Part shown: positions 1 through 9,061 of the stretch, piece after piece
Numbering within the stretch: the first letter of the stretch is position 1
Layout of the letters: each line of letters starts with the position of its first letter
NCBI RefSeq assembly: GCF_017948245.1
Contig: NZ_CP072865.1
Location: forward strand, 521,501-585,500
Direction of reading: 5' to 3'
DNA: 64,000 bases
Source: Rhizobium sp. NLR16a
GTDB lineage: Bacteria > Pseudomonadota > Alphaproteobacteria > Rhizobiales > Rhizobiaceae
Notes under the pieces: generated by a model
What the model saw: only the letters and a program-made list of their open reading frames with translations
Told to the model about the DNA's origin: nothing
Databases searched by the model: none
Program-made: the position numbers and the translations under genes

Positions 1-388
1 ACAGCATGAAGGTGAAGCCCGCATAGATCAGCGAGGTGATGGTCGAGCCGATGTAGCCGAAGCCGGCGCCGCGGGTCAGAAGATCAATGTCGACGCCGTG
101 CCGGATGGCGTATCGGCTGATCGGCAGACCGATCGCCAGCATGGCGACCGAGGCGACGATGATCGCATAAAAGGCATTGGTGGTGCCGTAGGAGAGGGTG
201 ATCGCGGCGCCGATCGCTTCGAGCGCCAGGAAGGAAATTGCACCGATGGCCGTCTGCGAGATGCGCTCGGAGGAAAAATGCCGGGCGCTCTTTGCGGTGA
301 AGCGCAGCGCGTAATCTTCCAGCGTCTGGTTGGCGACCCAGCGATTATATTCGCGTCTCACCGGAATGATGCGTTGGCGCGCTGTCAT
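1..388 (-). CDS. N-terminal fragment of a permease-like membrane protein, probable hybrid sensor kinase
   Basis: Partial gene running off the left edge; 129 codons are visible from an ATG at 388 preceded by a GAGGG ribosome site. The product begins with a basic cytoplasmic stretch (VRREYNRWVANQTLEDYALR), then hydrophobic segments and the motif DIDLLTRGAGFGYIGSTITS. This is the N-terminus I associate with NCS1 (cytosine/purine) permease-like domains fused to a histidine kinase and receiver in rhizobia; only the permease-like part is in the window, so the kinase part is inference. Its position beside urtABCDE and urease suggests a role in sensing a nitrogen compound. It could also be a plain transporter. 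Confidence 0.6.
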   Translation of the reverse strand, partial: MTARQRIIPVRREYNRWVANQTLEDYALRFTAKSARHFSSERISQTAIGAISFLALEAIGAAITLSYGTTNAFYAIIVASVAMLAIGLPISRYAIRHGVDIDLLTRGAGFGYIGSTITSLIYAGFTFML

Positions 389-567
389 GCCCTCTTTCCG
401 GCACTCTCGTTGGGCTCATCGTTTCCACTGCAGTTTTGGCGGGATGGACGGGAAAGGCAAGAGGCTGAGCACTGGCGGATTCGCAGAACAGTAATATTTT
501 TGAAACGGCGCTGTCACATAAGCGCTCTAACCCTCCTGCCGTTCGTTCAACCATTTCGGGTGCAGCC

Positions 568-2472
568 ATGTCTGTTTCAAAACTTTGCCGCCTGAGCACC
601 GCTCTTGTCTGCCTCCTTTCGATCGTGCCATCGCTTGCCGCCGCCGAGCAGACCACGGCCGCGAAAGCGCCTTATGCTGAAACAGGAAACACCAATAAGC
701 GCGGTGACGCATGCTTCTCGACGGTGGACACCAATGCTGCCGTCCATCTTCTCTCCGGCCTTCTCGAGGTCTGGACCCCGCGCACGCCTTTCGTCGATGC
801 CGGTGTGGAAGCCGCAGCCAAGGACAATTGCCCTGCAGTCGCCAAGACGGATTGGGACGGCATCCCTTTCAGCAAGACCGACGGCCAGATCGTCAACAAG
901 CCAGTCCACGATGCGAACATCGCCTATGTCGTGAAGGCGACGAAGGCGCGGACGGCCGAGCAGGCGGTTGCCGCCTATCTCGACGATCGGCGCGGCAAGA
1001 ATACCAGCATCGTCGATGGTCTCGGTCCGCTGACGGATGCCTGGAAGGCCGGTTCCAAGCAGATCACCACGATCACTGAGGTGGCGGCCGACGCGACGAC
1101 GGTCAAATATGACGACAAGGGTAACAATCGCGGCGCCGGCAGCAAACCGGACACGGAAAACAAGACCGATGCCAATCCGGACATGGGTCTCGCCATCGAC
1201 TTCATCAACGCCGCGAGCGGCGATGGCTCGACAGAGCCCGCCAAGCGCTATTTCAAATATGCCCGCCCCTATCGCTGGAGCCCGGACGTTTCGGTCGTCC
1301 CGACGCTCGAGCCCGCCAAAAGCGGCAAGCCGGTCGAGGACGGTGGCTTCCCCAGCGGACATACGGCGGAAGCCTGGCGGGATGCGCTCGCCATGGCCTA
1401 TCTGGTGCCGCAGCGATTCCAGGAAATGATCGCGCGTGCCAGCGAAATGGGTGAAGACCGCATCCTTGCCGGAATGCACTCTCCCCTCGACGTTATGGGC
1501 GGCCGCATGCTCGGCACCGCCACGGTCGTTTATAACCTGAACAAGTCCGACGATTCAGCGCTGAAGAGCGCCGCCTACGCCCAGGCGCAATCATGGCTGA
1601 TCGCCAAGTCGGGTGTTGCGGATGCGGGTGCGCTCGAAGTCGCAGCCCATGCGGCGCCACTTTCGGCGGACCGTTTCGCCGATCATGATGCCAATCGCGC
1701 TTACGTTCTGCAGCGCCTGAGCTATGGCCTGCCGACGATCCATGCGACCGATCAGCCGGCTCGCGTGCCGGAGGGCGCCGAAACGCTTCTCGAAACCCGT
1801 CTGCCTTATCTCGATGGTGAACAGCGCCGCGAGGTGCTTGGCACAACGGAAATCGCTTCGGGCTATCCGCTGCTCGACGACGCGGAAGGCTACGGTCGCC
1901 TCAATCTCTTTGCCGCCGCCGACGGCTATGGCGCCTTCAAACAGGATGTGACCGTGATGATGGATGCGGCAAAGGGTGGCTTCAATGCGATCGACACCTG
2001 GCGCAACGACATCGGCGGCAAGGGCAAGCTGGTAAAACGCGGCAGCGGCATTCTCGGTCTTTCCGGTGCCAACAGCTATGCTGGCGGCACCGTGCTGGAA
2101 GAGGGCGTGCTGGTAGCCGGCTCCCCCTCGGCCCTCGGCGCCGGCGGGTTGATGGTCAATGGCGGTTCTCTCATCGTGGCGGCCGACAAGCCCTTGGCCG
2201 TGGGCGGCGACTATCAGCAGCTCGCCAGTGCGACGGCGAAGCCGACGCTCGGCGCGAATGGCGCCGGCACGCTGGTCGTTGCAGGCAAGGCGACGCTCGC
2301 CGGCGATCTTGACGTGACGCTCGCCCATGGCTTTGCCCCGGCGCCGGGAACGAAGATCGAAATCCTGAAGGCCGCGGCTGTCACCGGCACCTTCGGCAAG
2401 TTCACCATCTCCGGCCACAGGGCGACCGTCTCCTACGGCCCGACCTCGGTCACCCTGACGATCCACGGCTAA
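568..2472 (+). CDS. Secreted PAP2-family acid phosphatase with C-terminal autotransporter-type repeat
   Basis: 634 residues with an N-terminal signal peptide of about 26 residues ending in SLAAA. The PAP2 active-site motifs are all readable: K-x(n)-RP in KYARPYRW near residue 230, PSGH near 265, and R-x4-H-x3-D in DRILAGMHSPLD near 300. Residues from about 490 carry an autotransporter-associated beta-strand repeat (GLSGANSYAGGT followed by LEEGVLVAGSPSALGAGG), but no beta-barrel follows. It should hydrolyse phosphomonoesters in the periplasm or outside the cell; the repeat may help folding or surface association (inference). The start at 568 was chosen because it gives a clean signal peptide. 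A hairpin follows the stop. Confidence 0.8.
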   Translation: MSVSKLCRLSTALVCLLSIVPSLAAAEQTTAAKAPYAETGNTNKRGDACFSTVDTNAAVHLLSGLLEVWTPRTPFVDAGVEAAAKDNCPAVAKTDWDGIPFSKTDGQIVNKPVHDANIAYVVKATKARTAEQAVAAYLDDRRGKNTSIVDGLGPLTDAWKAGSKQITTITEVAADATTVKYDDKGNNRGAGSKPDTENKTDANPDMGLAIDFINAASGDGSTEPAKRYFKYARPYRWSPDVSVVPTLEPAKSGKPVEDGGFPSGHTAEAWRDALAMAYLVPQRFQEMIARASEMGEDRILAGMHSPLDVMGGRMLGTATVVYNLNKSDDSALKSAAYAQAQSWLIAKSGVADAGALEVAAHAAPLSADRFADHDANRAYVLQRLSYGLPTIHATDQPARVPEGAETLLETRLPYLDGEQRREVLGTTEIASGYPLLDDAEGYGRLNLFAAADGYGAFKQDVTVMMDAAKGGFNAIDTWRNDIGGKGKLVKRGSGILGLSGANSYAGGTVLEEGVLVAGSPSALGAGGLMVNGGSLIVAADKPLAVGGDYQQLASATAKPTLGANGAGTLVVAGKATLAGDLDVTLAHGFAPAPGTKIEILKAAAVTGTFGKFTISGHRATVSYGPTSVTLTIHG

Positions 2473-2485
2473 TATCGAACCGACA

Positions 2486-2511
2486 GGGCATCCCCTTTGA
2501 TGGGGATGCCC
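2486..2511 (+). terminator. Hairpin after the PAP2 phosphatase gene
   Basis: Perfect 10-bp arms GGGCATCCCC (2486-2495) and GGGGATGCCC (2502-2511) around a 6-base loop, 14 bases after the stop codon and followed by a short GTGCTTT. The T-run is weak, so termination strength is uncertain. It isolates the phosphatase gene from urtA. Confidence 0.6.
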
Positions 2512-2652
2512 GTGCTTTCCCGGCGTGCTCATTCGACCCCTGCGCCTACGTCATTTTGCGTATGTGTTTTCGCGCTGCAGCACCCGATAGTCCCCTCGGC
2601 AACAGTTAACTCCGTTTCCGGCCTGTTGCGGAACAAGAGAGGGGATCAACCA

Positions 2653-3945
2653 ATGAATCTCAAATCCACGATTACCGGTGCCGCGCTCGGCGCCGTCATG
2701 GCAGCGTCGGCTGCCTTCAGCTGCGCGGTGGCCGCCGATGACACGATCAAGGTCGGCGTGCTGCATTCGCTCTCGGGCACGATGGCGATTTCCGAAACCA
2801 CCCTGAAAGACGCCATGCTGATGCTCATCGACGAGCAGAACAAGAAGGGCGGTCTTCTCGGCAAGAAGCTTGAAGCCGTCGTCGTCGATCCGGCTTCCGA
2901 CTGGCCGCTCTTCGCCGAAAAGGCCCGCGAACTGATCGAAAAGGACAAGGTCGCCGCCGTCTTCGGCTGCTGGACCTCGTCCTCGCGCAAATCCGTCCTG
3001 CCGGTTTTCGAAGAGCTGAACTCGCTGCTCTTCTATCCCGTGCAGTATGAAGGCGAAGAATCCTCGCGCAACATCTTCTATACGGGTGCGGCCCCGAACC
3101 AGCAGGCGATCCCTGCCGTCGACTACCTGATGAACACTGAAGGCGTGAAGCGCTTCGTGCTCGAAGGCACCGACTACGTCTATCCCCGCACGACCAACAA
3201 GATCCTCGCGGCCTATCTCGAATCCAAGGGCATTCCGAAGGAAGACATTCTCGTCAACTACACGCCGTTCGGCTTCTCCGACTGGCAGACCGAGGTCGCC
3301 AAGATCAAGGAATTCGGCTCGGCCGGCAAGAAGACCGCCGTCGTCTCCACCATCAATGGTGACGCCAACGTTCCCTTTTACAAGGAACTCGGCAACCAGG
3401 GCATCAAGGCGACCGACATCCCGGTCGTCGCCTTCTCGGTCGGCGAAGAAGAGCTTGCCGGTCTCGATACCAAGCCGCTGGTCGGCCATCTCGCCGCCTG
3501 GAACTACTTCGAGTCCGTGGAAAGCCCGGCCAACAAGAAGTTTATCAAGGAATGGCATGCCTTCACCAAGAACGACAAGCGCGTGACGAACGACCCGATG
3601 GAAGCCGCCTATATCGGCTTCAACGCCTGGGTGAAGGCCGTACAGGCCGCCGGCACCACCAATACCGATGCCGTTCTCGACAACATCATCGGCGTCACCG
3701 TTCCGAACCTCTCCGGCGGCTATGCCACCGTCATGCCCAACCACCACATCACCAAGCCGGTGCTGATCGGTGAAATCCAGGCTGACGGCCAATTCGAAAT
3801 CGTCCAGCAGACGCCCGCCGTCGTTGGTGACGAATGGTCTGATTACCTGCCCGACTCCAAGGACCTGATCTCCGATTGGCGCAAGCCTCTCTCCTGCGGC
3901 AATTTCAACGTTGCCACCGGCAAGTGCGGCGGCAAGGGCTCCTGA
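2653..3945 (+). CDS. urtA: Urea ABC transporter, periplasmic urea-binding protein UrtA
   Basis: 430 residues. The start at 2653 follows a purine-rich AGAGAGGGG site and gives a signal peptide (MNLKSTITGAALGAVMAASA, cleaved near AVA-ADD); the open frame extends further upstream without support. The mature protein begins DDTIKVGVLHSLSGTMAISE and contains GCWTSSSRKSVLPVFEE and LLFYPVQYEGEESS, typical of the urea/short-chain amide branch of the branched-chain amino acid binding family. It delivers urea to the UrtBC permease. First gene of urtABCDE, upstream of the urease genes, so the two blocks form an uptake-and-hydrolysis unit. Confidence 0.95.
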   Translation: MNLKSTITGAALGAVMAASAAFSCAVAADDTIKVGVLHSLSGTMAISETTLKDAMLMLIDEQNKKGGLLGKKLEAVVVDPASDWPLFAEKARELIEKDKVAAVFGCWTSSSRKSVLPVFEELNSLLFYPVQYEGEESSRNIFYTGAAPNQQAIPAVDYLMNTEGVKRFVLEGTDYVYPRTTNKILAAYLESKGIPKEDILVNYTPFGFSDWQTEVAKIKEFGSAGKKTAVVSTINGDANVPFYKELGNQGIKATDIPVVAFSVGEEELAGLDTKPLVGHLAAWNYFESVESPANKKFIKEWHAFTKNDKRVTNDPMEAAYIGFNAWVKAVQAAGTTNTDAVLDNIIGVTVPNLSGGYATVMPNHHITKPVLIGEIQADGQFEIVQQTPAVVGDEWSDYLPDSKDLISDWRKPLSCGNFNVATGKCGGKGS

Positions 3946-3973
3946 GGAGACCCATCCGCTGATAGCCTGAAGA

Positions 3974-4002
3974 CTTCCGTCCGGAGCCGATCCGGGCGGA
4001 AG
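3974..4002 (+). terminator. urtA-urtB intercistronic hairpin (attenuator-like)
   Basis: Arms CTTCCG-T-CCGG (3974-3984) and CCGG-G-CGGAAG (3992-4002) pair except for one internal mismatch, with no T-run. Such hairpins after binding-protein genes commonly stabilise the upstream message or partly attenuate downstream expression; that role is inferred here. Confidence 0.45.
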
Positions 4003-4056
4003 CTCCGTCCTTACCGCTGCGCCGCAAGGCCGACGATACTCAAGGCGAGAGAGCCG

Positions 4057-5682
4057 ATGTTTCGCGCCATCAAGATTCTCCTTCTGACATTTTGTCTGAT
4101 GCTTCCGGGCCTGACGCTTTCTGTGACTGGCCTTCGCGCCGAGGACGACGTGCACGCTCTCGTCGATGCGCTCGGCGTCGGCGGCTTTCCCGAGCGCGAG
4201 GCGGCCATCCGGGCGCTCGCCGCGTCCGGGGATTCGCATGTGAGCCAGATCCTGCAGCAGCTGAGCGATGGCCAACTCTACGTCAATTCGGAGGGCGGTC
4301 CCGTTCTCGTTCAGGATGGCACGGAGGACGAGCCCACCTATTCGGACCCGATCACCGGCGAGGCGGTTGCCGATGTCGACCCCGACATGATGTCGAAGGT
4401 CAAGATCAACAATTCGCTGCGCACCACGATCACGACTGTGATGAGCCAGCTGACGCTTTTGAGCCCGAATCGCTCCGCGCGGCTCACGGCGGCCGAGGGC
4501 ATGTTGAGGGATGCCGATCCCGCCAATCTCGAACTGCTGAATTCGGCTCTTTCAGCCGAGAAGGACGGCCAGATCAAAAACACGATGGAAGCGGCGCGGG
4601 CCGTGATGGTGCTGAAGAGCGATGCCGGCATCGAGGAGAAGCGGGCCGCCATCGACATGATCGCCGCCCGCGGCGGCCGCGATGCGCTGACGATCCTGAC
4701 GACGGCGATGACGAATGCCCCCGACGATCTGAAGCCCGCGATCCAGACGGAGATCAATGCGATCAACCGCGACCTGGCGCTCTGGGATGTCGTCCAGAAC
4801 ATCTGGTACGGCCTGTCGCTCGGCTCGGTGCTGCTCTTGGCCGCGATCGGCCTTGCCATCACCTTCGGCGTCATGGGCGTCATCAACATGGCGCATGGCG
4901 AGATGGTGATGATCGGCGCCTATACGACCTACGTTGTGCAGGAATATATCACCTCGGCCTTTCCGTCGCTTGCCGATTATTCGCTTGCCTTCGCGGTGCC
5001 GGCCGCCTTCGTCTTTACCGGTTTCGTCGGCCTCGTCATCGAGCGCGTCGTCATCCGTTATCTCTACGGCCGGCCGCTGGAAACGCTGCTCGCCACCTGG
5101 GGCGTATCGTTGATCCTGCAGCAGGCGATCCGCAGCTATTTCGGCCCGACCAACCGCGAGGTGCGCAATCCGAGCTGGATGTCCGGCGCCTTCGATTTCG
5201 GCGGGCTCGTCATCACCTGGAACCGGCTCTGGATCATCGTCTTCTCGATGGTGGTGTTCCTGACACTCCTGATGTTGCTCAAGCGCTCCGCCTTCGGCCT
5301 GCAGATGCGGGCGGTGACGCAGAACCGACGCATGGCCTCGTCGATGGGCATCCGCACCGGCTGGGTCGACGCCTTCACCTTCGCGCTCGGCTCCGGCATC
5401 GCCGGAATGGCCGGCGTGGCGCTCTCGCAGATCGACAATGTCTCGCCGAACCTCGGCCAGAACTACATCATCGACAGTTTCATGGTCGTCGTCTTCGGCG
5501 GTGTCGGCAATCTCTGGGGAACGCTGGTCGGCGCGCTGTCGCTCGGCGTCGTCAACAAGTTCCTCGAGCCCTTCGCCGGCGCCGTGCTCGGCAAGATCCT
5601 GGTGCTCGTCCTCATCATTCTCTTCATCCAGAAGCGTCCGCGCGGGCTCTTCGCACTCAAAGGAAGGGCGGTGGAAGCATGA
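4057..5682 (+). CDS. urtB: Urea ABC transporter permease UrtB
   Basis: 541 residues. Residues 1-30 form a signal-like hydrophobic segment. Residues about 35-240 are a soluble, alpha-helical, HEAT-like extension (PEREAAIRALAASGDSHV). The integral permease part starts near 245 (YGLSLGSVLLLAAIGLAITFG) and includes GVINMAHGEMVMIGAYT, the LivH-type signature. The stop overlaps the urtC start as ATGA (5679-5682), indicating translational coupling. The long N-terminal extension is present in other UrtB proteins and would lie in the periplasm. Forms the membrane channel with UrtC. Confidence 0.95.
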   Translation: MFRAIKILLLTFCLMLPGLTLSVTGLRAEDDVHALVDALGVGGFPEREAAIRALAASGDSHVSQILQQLSDGQLYVNSEGGPVLVQDGTEDEPTYSDPITGEAVADVDPDMMSKVKINNSLRTTITTVMSQLTLLSPNRSARLTAAEGMLRDADPANLELLNSALSAEKDGQIKNTMEAARAVMVLKSDAGIEEKRAAIDMIAARGGRDALTILTTAMTNAPDDLKPAIQTEINAINRDLALWDVVQNIWYGLSLGSVLLLAAIGLAITFGVMGVINMAHGEMVMIGAYTTYVVQEYITSAFPSLADYSLAFAVPAAFVFTGFVGLVIERVVIRYLYGRPLETLLATWGVSLILQQAIRSYFGPTNREVRNPSWMSGAFDFGGLVITWNRLWIIVFSMVVFLTLLMLLKRSAFGLQMRAVTQNRRMASSMGIRTGWVDAFTFALGSGIAGMAGVALSQIDNVSPNLGQNYIIDSFMVVVFGGVGNLWGTLVGALSLGVVNKFLEPFAGAVLGKILVLVLIILFIQKRPRGLFALKGRAVEA

Positions 5683-6842
5683 TAACGGCCTTCCTTCTCC
5701 GGTCTCTCGATCGCAGGATCTCCATTGCCGTCGCCCTGTTGCTGGCGGTCGCCATTCTCGTGCCGGTGCTGAACCTTGCTACCGGCCCGACGCACCCGCT
5801 GCACGTGCCGACCTATATCATGGCGCTGTTCGGCAAGTATCTGACCTATGCGCTGCTGGCGCTGGCGCTCGATCTCGTCTGGGGCTTCTGCGGCATCCTT
5901 TCGCTCGGCCACGGCGCCTTCTTCGCGCTCGGCGGCTATGCGATGGGCATGTATCTGATGCGCCAGATCGGCTCGCGCGGCGTCTACGGCGATCCCATCC
6001 TGCCCGATTTCATGGTGTTCCTGAATTGGAAGGAACTGCCCTGGTTCTGGTACGGCTTCGACCAGTTCTGGTTCGCGGCACTGATGGTGCTCCTCGTGCC
6101 CGGGCTGCTCGCCTTCATCTTCGGCTGGTTCGCCTTCCGCTCGCGAGTCAACGGCGTCTATCTCTCGATCATCACCCAGGCGATGACCTACGCGCTGCTG
6201 CTTGCCTTTTTCCGCAACGACATGGGGTTCGGCGGCAATAACGGCATGACCGATTTCAAGGACATCCTCGGCTTCAACATCCAGGCTGACGGCACACGCG
6301 CCAGCCTCTTTGCCGCGACCGCGGTCTTCCTGGCGCTGTCGCTCACGATCGCCTCGGCAATCGTACGTTCGAAATTCGGCAAGGTGCTCGTCGGCGTGCG
6401 CGATGCGGAAAGCCGCACACGCTTCCTCGGCTACCGCGTCGAGCATTTCAAGCTCTTCACCTTCGTCGTCTCGGCGATGATGGCCGGTATTGCAGGCGCG
6501 CTCTACGTGCCGCAGGTCGGCATCATCAATCCTGGCGAATTCGCGCCCGCCAACTCGATCGAAGTCGTCATCTGGACGGCGGTCGGCGGGCGGGGAACGC
6601 TGATCGGGCCGATCATCGGCGCGATCCTCGTCAACGGCGGCAAGACGATCTTCACGGGCCTCTTTCCGGAGTTCTGGCTGTTTGCGCTCGGCGGCCTCTT
6701 CGTCGCCGTCACGCTGTTCCTGCCGAAGGGCGTCGTCGGCACGATCTCGCACCATCTCGGCAAACGGAAAGCCGTCTCCGATTCTGTCCCGCCGGCGGCA
6801 GAGGAAGATGGCATCGAGCCGAAAATCCAGGCAGCGGAGTGA
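5679..6842 (+). CDS. urtC: Urea ABC transporter permease UrtC
   Basis: 387 residues; the ATG at 5679 overlaps the urtB stop (ATGA). The open frame upstream of it only mirrors urtB. LivM-type permease with many hydrophobic helices; the motif WGFCGILSLGHGAFFALGGY lies near residue 70 and the conserved cytoplasmic loop VGVRDAESRTRFLGYRVEHF near 245. Pairs with UrtB to form the urea channel, powered by UrtD and UrtE. Its TGA overlaps the GTG start of urtD, so coupling continues. Confidence 0.95.
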   Translation: MITAFLLRSLDRRISIAVALLLAVAILVPVLNLATGPTHPLHVPTYIMALFGKYLTYALLALALDLVWGFCGILSLGHGAFFALGGYAMGMYLMRQIGSRGVYGDPILPDFMVFLNWKELPWFWYGFDQFWFAALMVLLVPGLLAFIFGWFAFRSRVNGVYLSIITQAMTYALLLAFFRNDMGFGGNNGMTDFKDILGFNIQADGTRASLFAATAVFLALSLTIASAIVRSKFGKVLVGVRDAESRTRFLGYRVEHFKLFTFVVSAMMAGIAGALYVPQVGIINPGEFAPANSIEVVIWTAVGGRGTLIGPIIGAILVNGGKTIFTGLFPEFWLFALGGLFVAVTLFLPKGVVGTISHHLGKRKAVSDSVPPAAEEDGIEPKIQAAE

Positions 6843-7603
6843 ACACAGTGATTCCCGACGTCAAACCGAATAGTGTGCTTTATCTCAGCGGCGTCTCAGT
6901 TTCCTTCGACGGCTTCAAGGCGCTGAATTCGCTCTCGATCGTCATTGAGCCCGGTGAGCTCCGCGCCATCATCGGCCCGAACGGCGCCGGCAAGACGACG
7001 ATGATGGATATCATCACCGGCAAGACCAGACCCGATGAGGGCGAGGTGTTCTTCAACGGCACAATCGATCTCACGACAAGGGATGAGGCCGACATTGCTC
7101 AGCTCGGCATCGGCCGCAAGTTCCAGAAGCCGACGGTCTTCGAAAGCCATACGGTCTGGGACAATCTGGAACTGGCGCTGAACCGCCGCCGTGGGGTGTT
7201 TTCGACGCTGTTCTACCGGCTTTCGGGCGGGGACAGGGCACGGATAGAGGAAATCCTGGAAACCGTGCGGCTGACGCACCGGCGCGACGAACTGGCGGCC
7301 AATCTCTCTCATGGGCAGAAGCAGTGGCTGGAGATCGGCATGCTGCTCGCGCAGGAGCCGAAGCTGCTGCTCGTCGACGAACCGGTGGCCGGTATGACGG
7401 ACGCGGAGACGGCGGAAACGGCGATCCTGCTCAAGGATATCGCCAGGACCCGGTCGGTTGTCGTCGTCGAACATGACATGGGCTTCATCCGCGACCTCGG
7501 CGTCAAGGTGACGTGTCTTGCAGAAGGTTCGGTGCTGGCCGAAGGATCGATCGATTTCGTCAGCTCCGATCCGAAGGTGATCGAGAACTATCTGGGACGG
7601 TGA
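6839..7603 (+). CDS. urtD: Urea ABC transporter ATP-binding protein UrtD
   Basis: 254 residues from a GTG start overlapping the urtC stop (GTGA at 6839-6842); a second in-frame GTG at 6848 is possible. Walker A GPNGAGKT near residue 45, signature LSHGQKQW, Walker B LLLVDEPVAG, and switch His in VVEHDMGF are all intact. LivG-type ATPase that drives urea import together with UrtE. It is followed not by urtE but by an unrelated small gene. Confidence 0.95.
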   Translation: MNTVIPDVKPNSVLYLSGVSVSFDGFKALNSLSIVIEPGELRAIIGPNGAGKTTMMDIITGKTRPDEGEVFFNGTIDLTTRDEADIAQLGIGRKFQKPTVFESHTVWDNLELALNRRRGVFSTLFYRLSGGDRARIEEILETVRLTHRRDELAANLSHGQKQWLEIGMLLAQEPKLLLVDEPVAGMTDAETAETAILLKDIARTRSVVVVEHDMGFIRDLGVKVTCLAEGSVLAEGSIDFVSSDPKVIENYLGR

Positions 7604-7679
7604 GGAATGCAACCTCCAGGCTTGAACCTGACAAAAGAAGGCGCTCTAAAACGAGTGGGTTTCATTGTGGGGTTTCATC

Positions 7680-8198
7680 ATGGCTTTTCTCGGTATTCTG
7701 GTCGCGGCGCTCAGCGGCGCGGTTATCTGGTATTGGCGGTTTAAAATGGTGCGCGAGGCGGGAAACGAGATTATCGATTCAGTCGAGCGTATGCGGGGCG
7801 CTTATAAGCGCGGAAAGCGCCGCAAACAGGCGGAGGCGGCGCCGCTCGCTTCGATCGCCGATCCGGCGATTGCGGCGGTCGCCTTCTTCTTCTGCCTTGC
7901 CAAGGAGAAGCCGATGTATGTCGACGCGGCGAGGGATGTCATCCGCGGCCGCATGAAAGGCATCATTCGGCCGGCCGACATGGAAGAGGTTCTGGTTTTC
8001 GGCGAGTGGGCGTCCAAGAACGTCACCAGTCCCGAAGATCCGATCCGCCGGTTCAGGGATCTTTGGATCAAGGTGCTCGACATGCAGGAGCGCCAACAAC
8101 TGATCGGTATCGCCGAGGACGTAGCTGCGGTCGGCGGCGAGAGAACGAAAGAACAGGACTATGCCCTGCAGACGCTGAGGCGCAGCCTGATGAACTGA
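7680..8198 (+). CDS. Small membrane-anchored protein of unknown function (possible TerB-like fold) between urtD and urtE
   Basis: 172 residues from ATG 7680 (a TTG at 7665 in the same frame is less likely). One transmembrane segment at the N-terminus (FLGILVAALSGAVIWYW), a basic linker (KRGKRRKQ), then a helical cytoplasmic domain with the pattern CLAKEKPMYVDAARDVIRG and QTLRRSLMN at the end. The helical pattern resembles TerB-like domains, but I am not certain of the family. It sits in the urea transporter operon, 76 bases after urtD and 17 before urtE, so it is presumably co-expressed. Role unknown. Confidence 0.6.
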   Translation: MAFLGILVAALSGAVIWYWRFKMVREAGNEIIDSVERMRGAYKRGKRRKQAEAAPLASIADPAIAAVAFFFCLAKEKPMYVDAARDVIRGRMKGIIRPADMEEVLVFGEWASKNVTSPEDPIRRFRDLWIKVLDMQERQQLIGIAEDVAAVGGERTKEQDYALQTLRRSLMN

Positions 8199-8215
8199 TG
8201 GGGAATGGTGAACGG

Positions 8216-8911
8216 ATGCTGACAGTCGAAAACGCAAATCTGCATTATGGCGCCGCGCAGGCGCTGCGCGGCATCTCCATCAAGGCGGAGATGGGCAAGA
8301 TCACCTGCGTGCTGGGCCGCAATGGGGTCGGCAAGAGCTCGCTGTTGCGCGCCGTCACCGGCCAGCATCCACTGTCGGCCGGCGCCGTCACCTTCAACGA
8401 TACGAAGCTGAACGGCCTGCCGCCCTTTGCCCGCGCCAAGCAGGGGATCGGCTATGTGCCGCAGGGCCGTGAAATCTTCCCGCTGCTCACCGTGAGGGAA
8501 AATCTCGAAACCGGCTTCGCGCCGCTTGGCCGCCGCGACCGCAATATTCCCGACGATATCTTCAGTCTCTTCCCGGTGCTGAAATCGATGCTGTCGCGGC
8601 GCGGCGGCGATCTTTCCGGCGGGCAGCAACAGCAACTGGCGATCGGGCGTGCCATGGTGACGCGGCCGAAGATCCTCGTGCTCGACGAGCCGACCGAGGG
8701 TATCCAGCCGTCGATCATCAAGGATATCGGCCGGGCGATCCGTTATCTCCGCGATTCCACCGGCATGGCGATCCTGCTCGTCGAGCAATATCTGGATTTC
8801 TGCCGGGAGCTTGCCGACTACGTCTACATCATGGATCGCGGCGAGATCGTGCATGAGGGGCTGGCGGAGACGCTGGACACGCCGGAGGCCCGCCGGCATC
8901 TGACCGTCTGA
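8216..8911 (+). CDS. urtE: Urea ABC transporter ATP-binding protein UrtE
   Basis: 231 residues from ATG 8216, chosen because it starts the ABC domain directly (MLTVENANLHYG); the longer open frame is out-of-family sequence overlapping the preceding gene. Walker A GRNGVGKS, signature LSGGQQQQ, Walker B ILVLDEPTEG and the switch region LLVEQYLDF are intact. LivF-type partner of UrtD. Last gene of the transporter, 150 bases before ureD. Confidence 0.95.
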   Translation: MLTVENANLHYGAAQALRGISIKAEMGKITCVLGRNGVGKSSLLRAVTGQHPLSAGAVTFNDTKLNGLPPFARAKQGIGYVPQGREIFPLLTVRENLETGFAPLGRRDRNIPDDIFSLFPVLKSMLSRRGGDLSGGQQQQLAIGRAMVTRPKILVLDEPTEGIQPSIIKDIGRAIRYLRDSTGMAILLVEQYLDFCRELADYVYIMDRGEIVHEGLAETLDTPEARRHLTV

Positions 8912-9061
8912 CGGGCAGATGCCGCGTTTTGCGGCAATGAGAGCGGCGCTTCGTCGATCTCCCGCACGCATCGCGGTGTCTTCCGGGCGGCATGGGAATT
9001 GCTTGCTTTCCGTGATCCGCGCGATGAAATGAAAAGCGGTGGCGCGACCGAAAGGGACGAA

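Noticed and set aside
511..530. Possible Pho box upstream of the PAP2 phosphatase (CTGTCAC half-site)
   Set aside because: Only one half-site resembles CTGTCAT; the second half at the expected spacing does not match.
2473..2652. Sigma-54 promoter for urtA
   Set aside because: A GG...GC pair near CCGGCCTGTTGCGG has the wrong spacing for the -24/-12 consensus; no NtrC-type site was found.
2551..4275. 574-codon antisense frame over urtA
   Set aside because: Shadow of the coding strand; no family motifs and no independent start signal.
4092..6842. Very long 916-codon open frame overlapping urtB and urtC
   Set aside because: Only the part from 5679 is real (urtC); the rest is a high-GC shadow of urtB with Arg/Asp-rich sequence.
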